Assembly (NCBI GenBank): GCA_965233675.1
Contig: OZ247498.1
Location: 372,001-436,000 of the forward strand
Source: SZUA-309 sp965233675
GTDB lineage: Bacteria; Pseudomonadota; Gammaproteobacteria; Pseudomonadales; Azotimanducaceae
DNA: 64,000 nucleotides
Direction: 5' to 3'
A program made the translations under genes and the position numbers. Shown here in pieces: positions 62,862 through 64,000 of this stretch. Numbering within the stretch: the stretch's first letter is position 1; every line of letters starts with the position of its first letter. The notes beneath the pieces are model-generated. The model saw nothing but the letters and a program-made list of their open reading frames with translations. It was not told the DNA's origin and did not search any database.

Positions 62862-64000
62862 GTGATCGTGCAATTCATCCGCCGGTGGGTTTGCCCGGTC
62901 CTCGCTGGTGTCATTGCATCGTTTGCCCCGCCTGCCTTCGCCGCTGCCGCGGACGATCTTTATGCGCTGGTGGGTGAGCGCCTGTCTCACATGCGGGATG
63001 TGGCGGCCTTCAAGTGGCTGCACGGCCGGCCGGTGGAAGATCTGTCCCGGGAGCAGGTGGTGGTGGCCGCCGCCGTCACCCAGGCCGGGAACCAGGAAAT
63101 CCAGGCCGCCGGCGCGGAAACGTTTTTCCGGGAACAGATCGAGGCGGCCAAGGACATTCAGCGCTACTGGTTTTCGCAGTGGCAGGCCGGCGCCGGTCCG
63201 ACCGGGGCGCCGGATCTGACCGATGAAATCAGACCCCGGCTGCTGATCCTCGGTGACCAGATCATCGCCGAGCTCGGCCGACCCCTGGCTCACGATGCCG
63301 CTGCGTTTCAGCAGCAGGTGGCCACGGAAGGACTTGGCCGGGAGAGAATCGCGCGTCTCTATGATGCGCTTCGGCGGGTTGATCGGTACGAAAACCGGCT
63401 CGCGCAGATCACGGCCACCGGCGTGCTCCGCGTCGGCACCACCGGCGACTACGCCCCATTTTCCTACGAAGCTGATCACCGGGAAGACGCCGGGCAGGAT
63501 CCGGCGATGGATGCCGGGGAAGCCTGGTCGGTCACGCTTGCCGGTGCGGACGTGGACCTCGCCCGTGATCTGGCCGGTGCGCTGGGGGTGGAGCTGGTGT
63601 TCGTACAGACCAGCTGGCCGACGTTGAGCGCCGATCTGCTGGCCGGAAAGTTCGATATCGCGATGAGCGGTGTGTCCAGGACTCTGGACCGGGCGCGGAT
63701 CGGACATCTGTCGGTGCCCTACTATATCGGCGGCAAGATGCCGATCGCCCGTTGTGAGGACCGTCGTCGGTTCGGCAGTCTGGCGGAGATCGACCAGCCG
63801 GGCGTGCGGGTGATCGTCAATCCGGGCGGCACCAACGAGCGGTTCGTGGATGAGCGGATCGAGCAGGCCGAAAAAGTCCTGTATCCGGACAATCGCACCA
63901 TTTTCCGTGCACTGCAGGAAGGCAAGGCGGACGTGATGATCACCGACAGTATCGAAGTTGCATTGCAGGCTCGCCGAAACGAGGGTCTTTGCGGCACAAT
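62862..64000 (+). CDS. pheC: Secreted chorismate mutase-cyclohexadienyl dehydratase fusion, 3' end outside window
   Basis: At least 379 residues, open to the right edge. A signal peptide (VCPVLAGVIASFAPPAFA) precedes an AroQ-gamma mutase domain (about 30-130). Arg40, Lys51 and Arg63 fall at the 11- and 12-residue spacing of the catalytic residues in secreted chorismate mutases; FFREQIEAAKDIQRYW follows. From about 185, a PheC-type domain of the periplasmic solute-binding fold begins (LRVGTTGDYAPFSY, TSWPTLSADL, FDIAMSGVSRTLDRA, VNPGGTNERF, VMITDSIEV). Together they would convert chorismate to phenylpyruvate in the periplasm. GTG 62862 follows GGAG; GTG 62868 is possible. Confidence 0.88.
   Translation, partial: MIVQFIRRWVCPVLAGVIASFAPPAFAAAADDLYALVGERLSHMRDVAAFKWLHGRPVEDLSREQVVVAAAVTQAGNQEIQAAGAETFFREQIEAAKDIQRYWFSQWQAGAGPTGAPDLTDEIRPRLLILGDQIIAELGRPLAHDAAAFQQQVATEGLGRERIARLYDALRRVDRYENRLAQITATGVLRVGTTGDYAPFSYEADHREDAGQDPAMDAGEAWSVTLAGADVDLARDLAGALGVELVFVQTSWPTLSADLLAGKFDIAMSGVSRTLDRARIGHLSVPYYIGGKMPIARCEDRRRFGSLAEIDQPGVRVIVNPGGTNERFVDERIEQAEKVLYPDNRTIFRALQEGKADVMITDSIEVALQARRNEGLCGT

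Overview
The window is a dense, GC-rich (roughly 60 %) chromosomal segment of a Gram-negative heterotroph, most likely a gammaproteobacterium. The evidence is a TonB-dependent receptor, several lipoproteins with lipoboxes, a DbpA-type helicase, a periplasmic AroQ-PheC fusion and many acyl-CoA enzymes. About 52 protein genes are packed with short gaps, and at least nine divergent pairs share 50-170 bp promoter regions. I see no tRNA, rRNA, CRISPR array, insertion sequence or prophage gene. The taxonomic guess is inference; no marker gene fixes the genus.

Layout. 1-6.6 kb: a metallo-hydrolase cut by the left edge, an alpha/beta hydrolase, an HSD10-like dehydrogenase, and a minus-strand run of CoA-transferase, amidohydrolase-like protein and dbpA, then a flavodoxin-fold protein. 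6.7-14.1 kb: a catabolic set (GST, DUF1330 protein, second CoA-transferase, SDR, acyl-CoA ligase, truncated haemoglobin) ending in a TetR regulator divergent from a Rieske oxygenase, with a candidate operator between them. 14.2-21.3 kb: two exported proteins of unknown role, the second a 1797-residue protein with PPC-like repeats and two VWA domains. 21.6-25.4 kb: an MFS exporter, an enoyl-CoA hydratase and a DszC/HsaA-like flavoprotein. 25.4-31.5 kb: a dicarboxylate-type symporter fused to a solute-binding domain beside ACC deaminase (acdS), then a berberine-bridge-like flavoprotein, a nitroreductase and a YceI lipoprotein. 31.5-36.5 kb: a MATE pump, a haem/propeller lipoprotein and a DUF418 membrane protein. 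36.5-42.8 kb: VOC protein, thiolase, SDR, an apparent selenoprotein of the AhpD/CMD family, a third CoA-transferase and a redoxin-cytochrome-copper oxidase-like protein. 42.8-48.4 kb: acyl-CoA dehydrogenase, FAH-family hydratase, an MDR reductase behind a 5 x 12 bp tandem repeat, a serine hydrolase and a peroxisomal-type SDR. 48.4-55.5 kb: the longest gene-free stretch, a TonB receptor broken by a local double frameshift, a GPH-type symporter and an AstE-like zinc hydrolase. 55.5-64 kb: a lipoprotein, an amidase, two tandem enoyl-CoA hydratases, a ferritin-like protein, an S41 protease, a serine hydrolase, and a secreted chorismate mutase-cyclohexadienyl dehydratase fusion cut by the right edge.

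Much of the content (three class III CoA-transferases, four SDRs, one acyl-CoA ligase, two acyl-CoA-dehydrogenase-fold proteins, three crotonases, one thiolase, a ring-hydroxylating oxygenase and an FAH-family hydratase) reads as parts for activating and beta-oxidising unusual, perhaps cyclic or aromatic, acids. No complete named pathway can be assembled from the window alone.

The strongest unusual signal is an in-frame UGA at 39313-39315. It replaces the second cysteine of an AhpD-type CxxC and is followed by a SECIS-like hairpin. Other points are the symporter/SBP fusion next to acdS, the AroQ-PheC fusion, the broken TonB receptor, the 12-bp tandem array and a 36-bp near-perfect palindrome.
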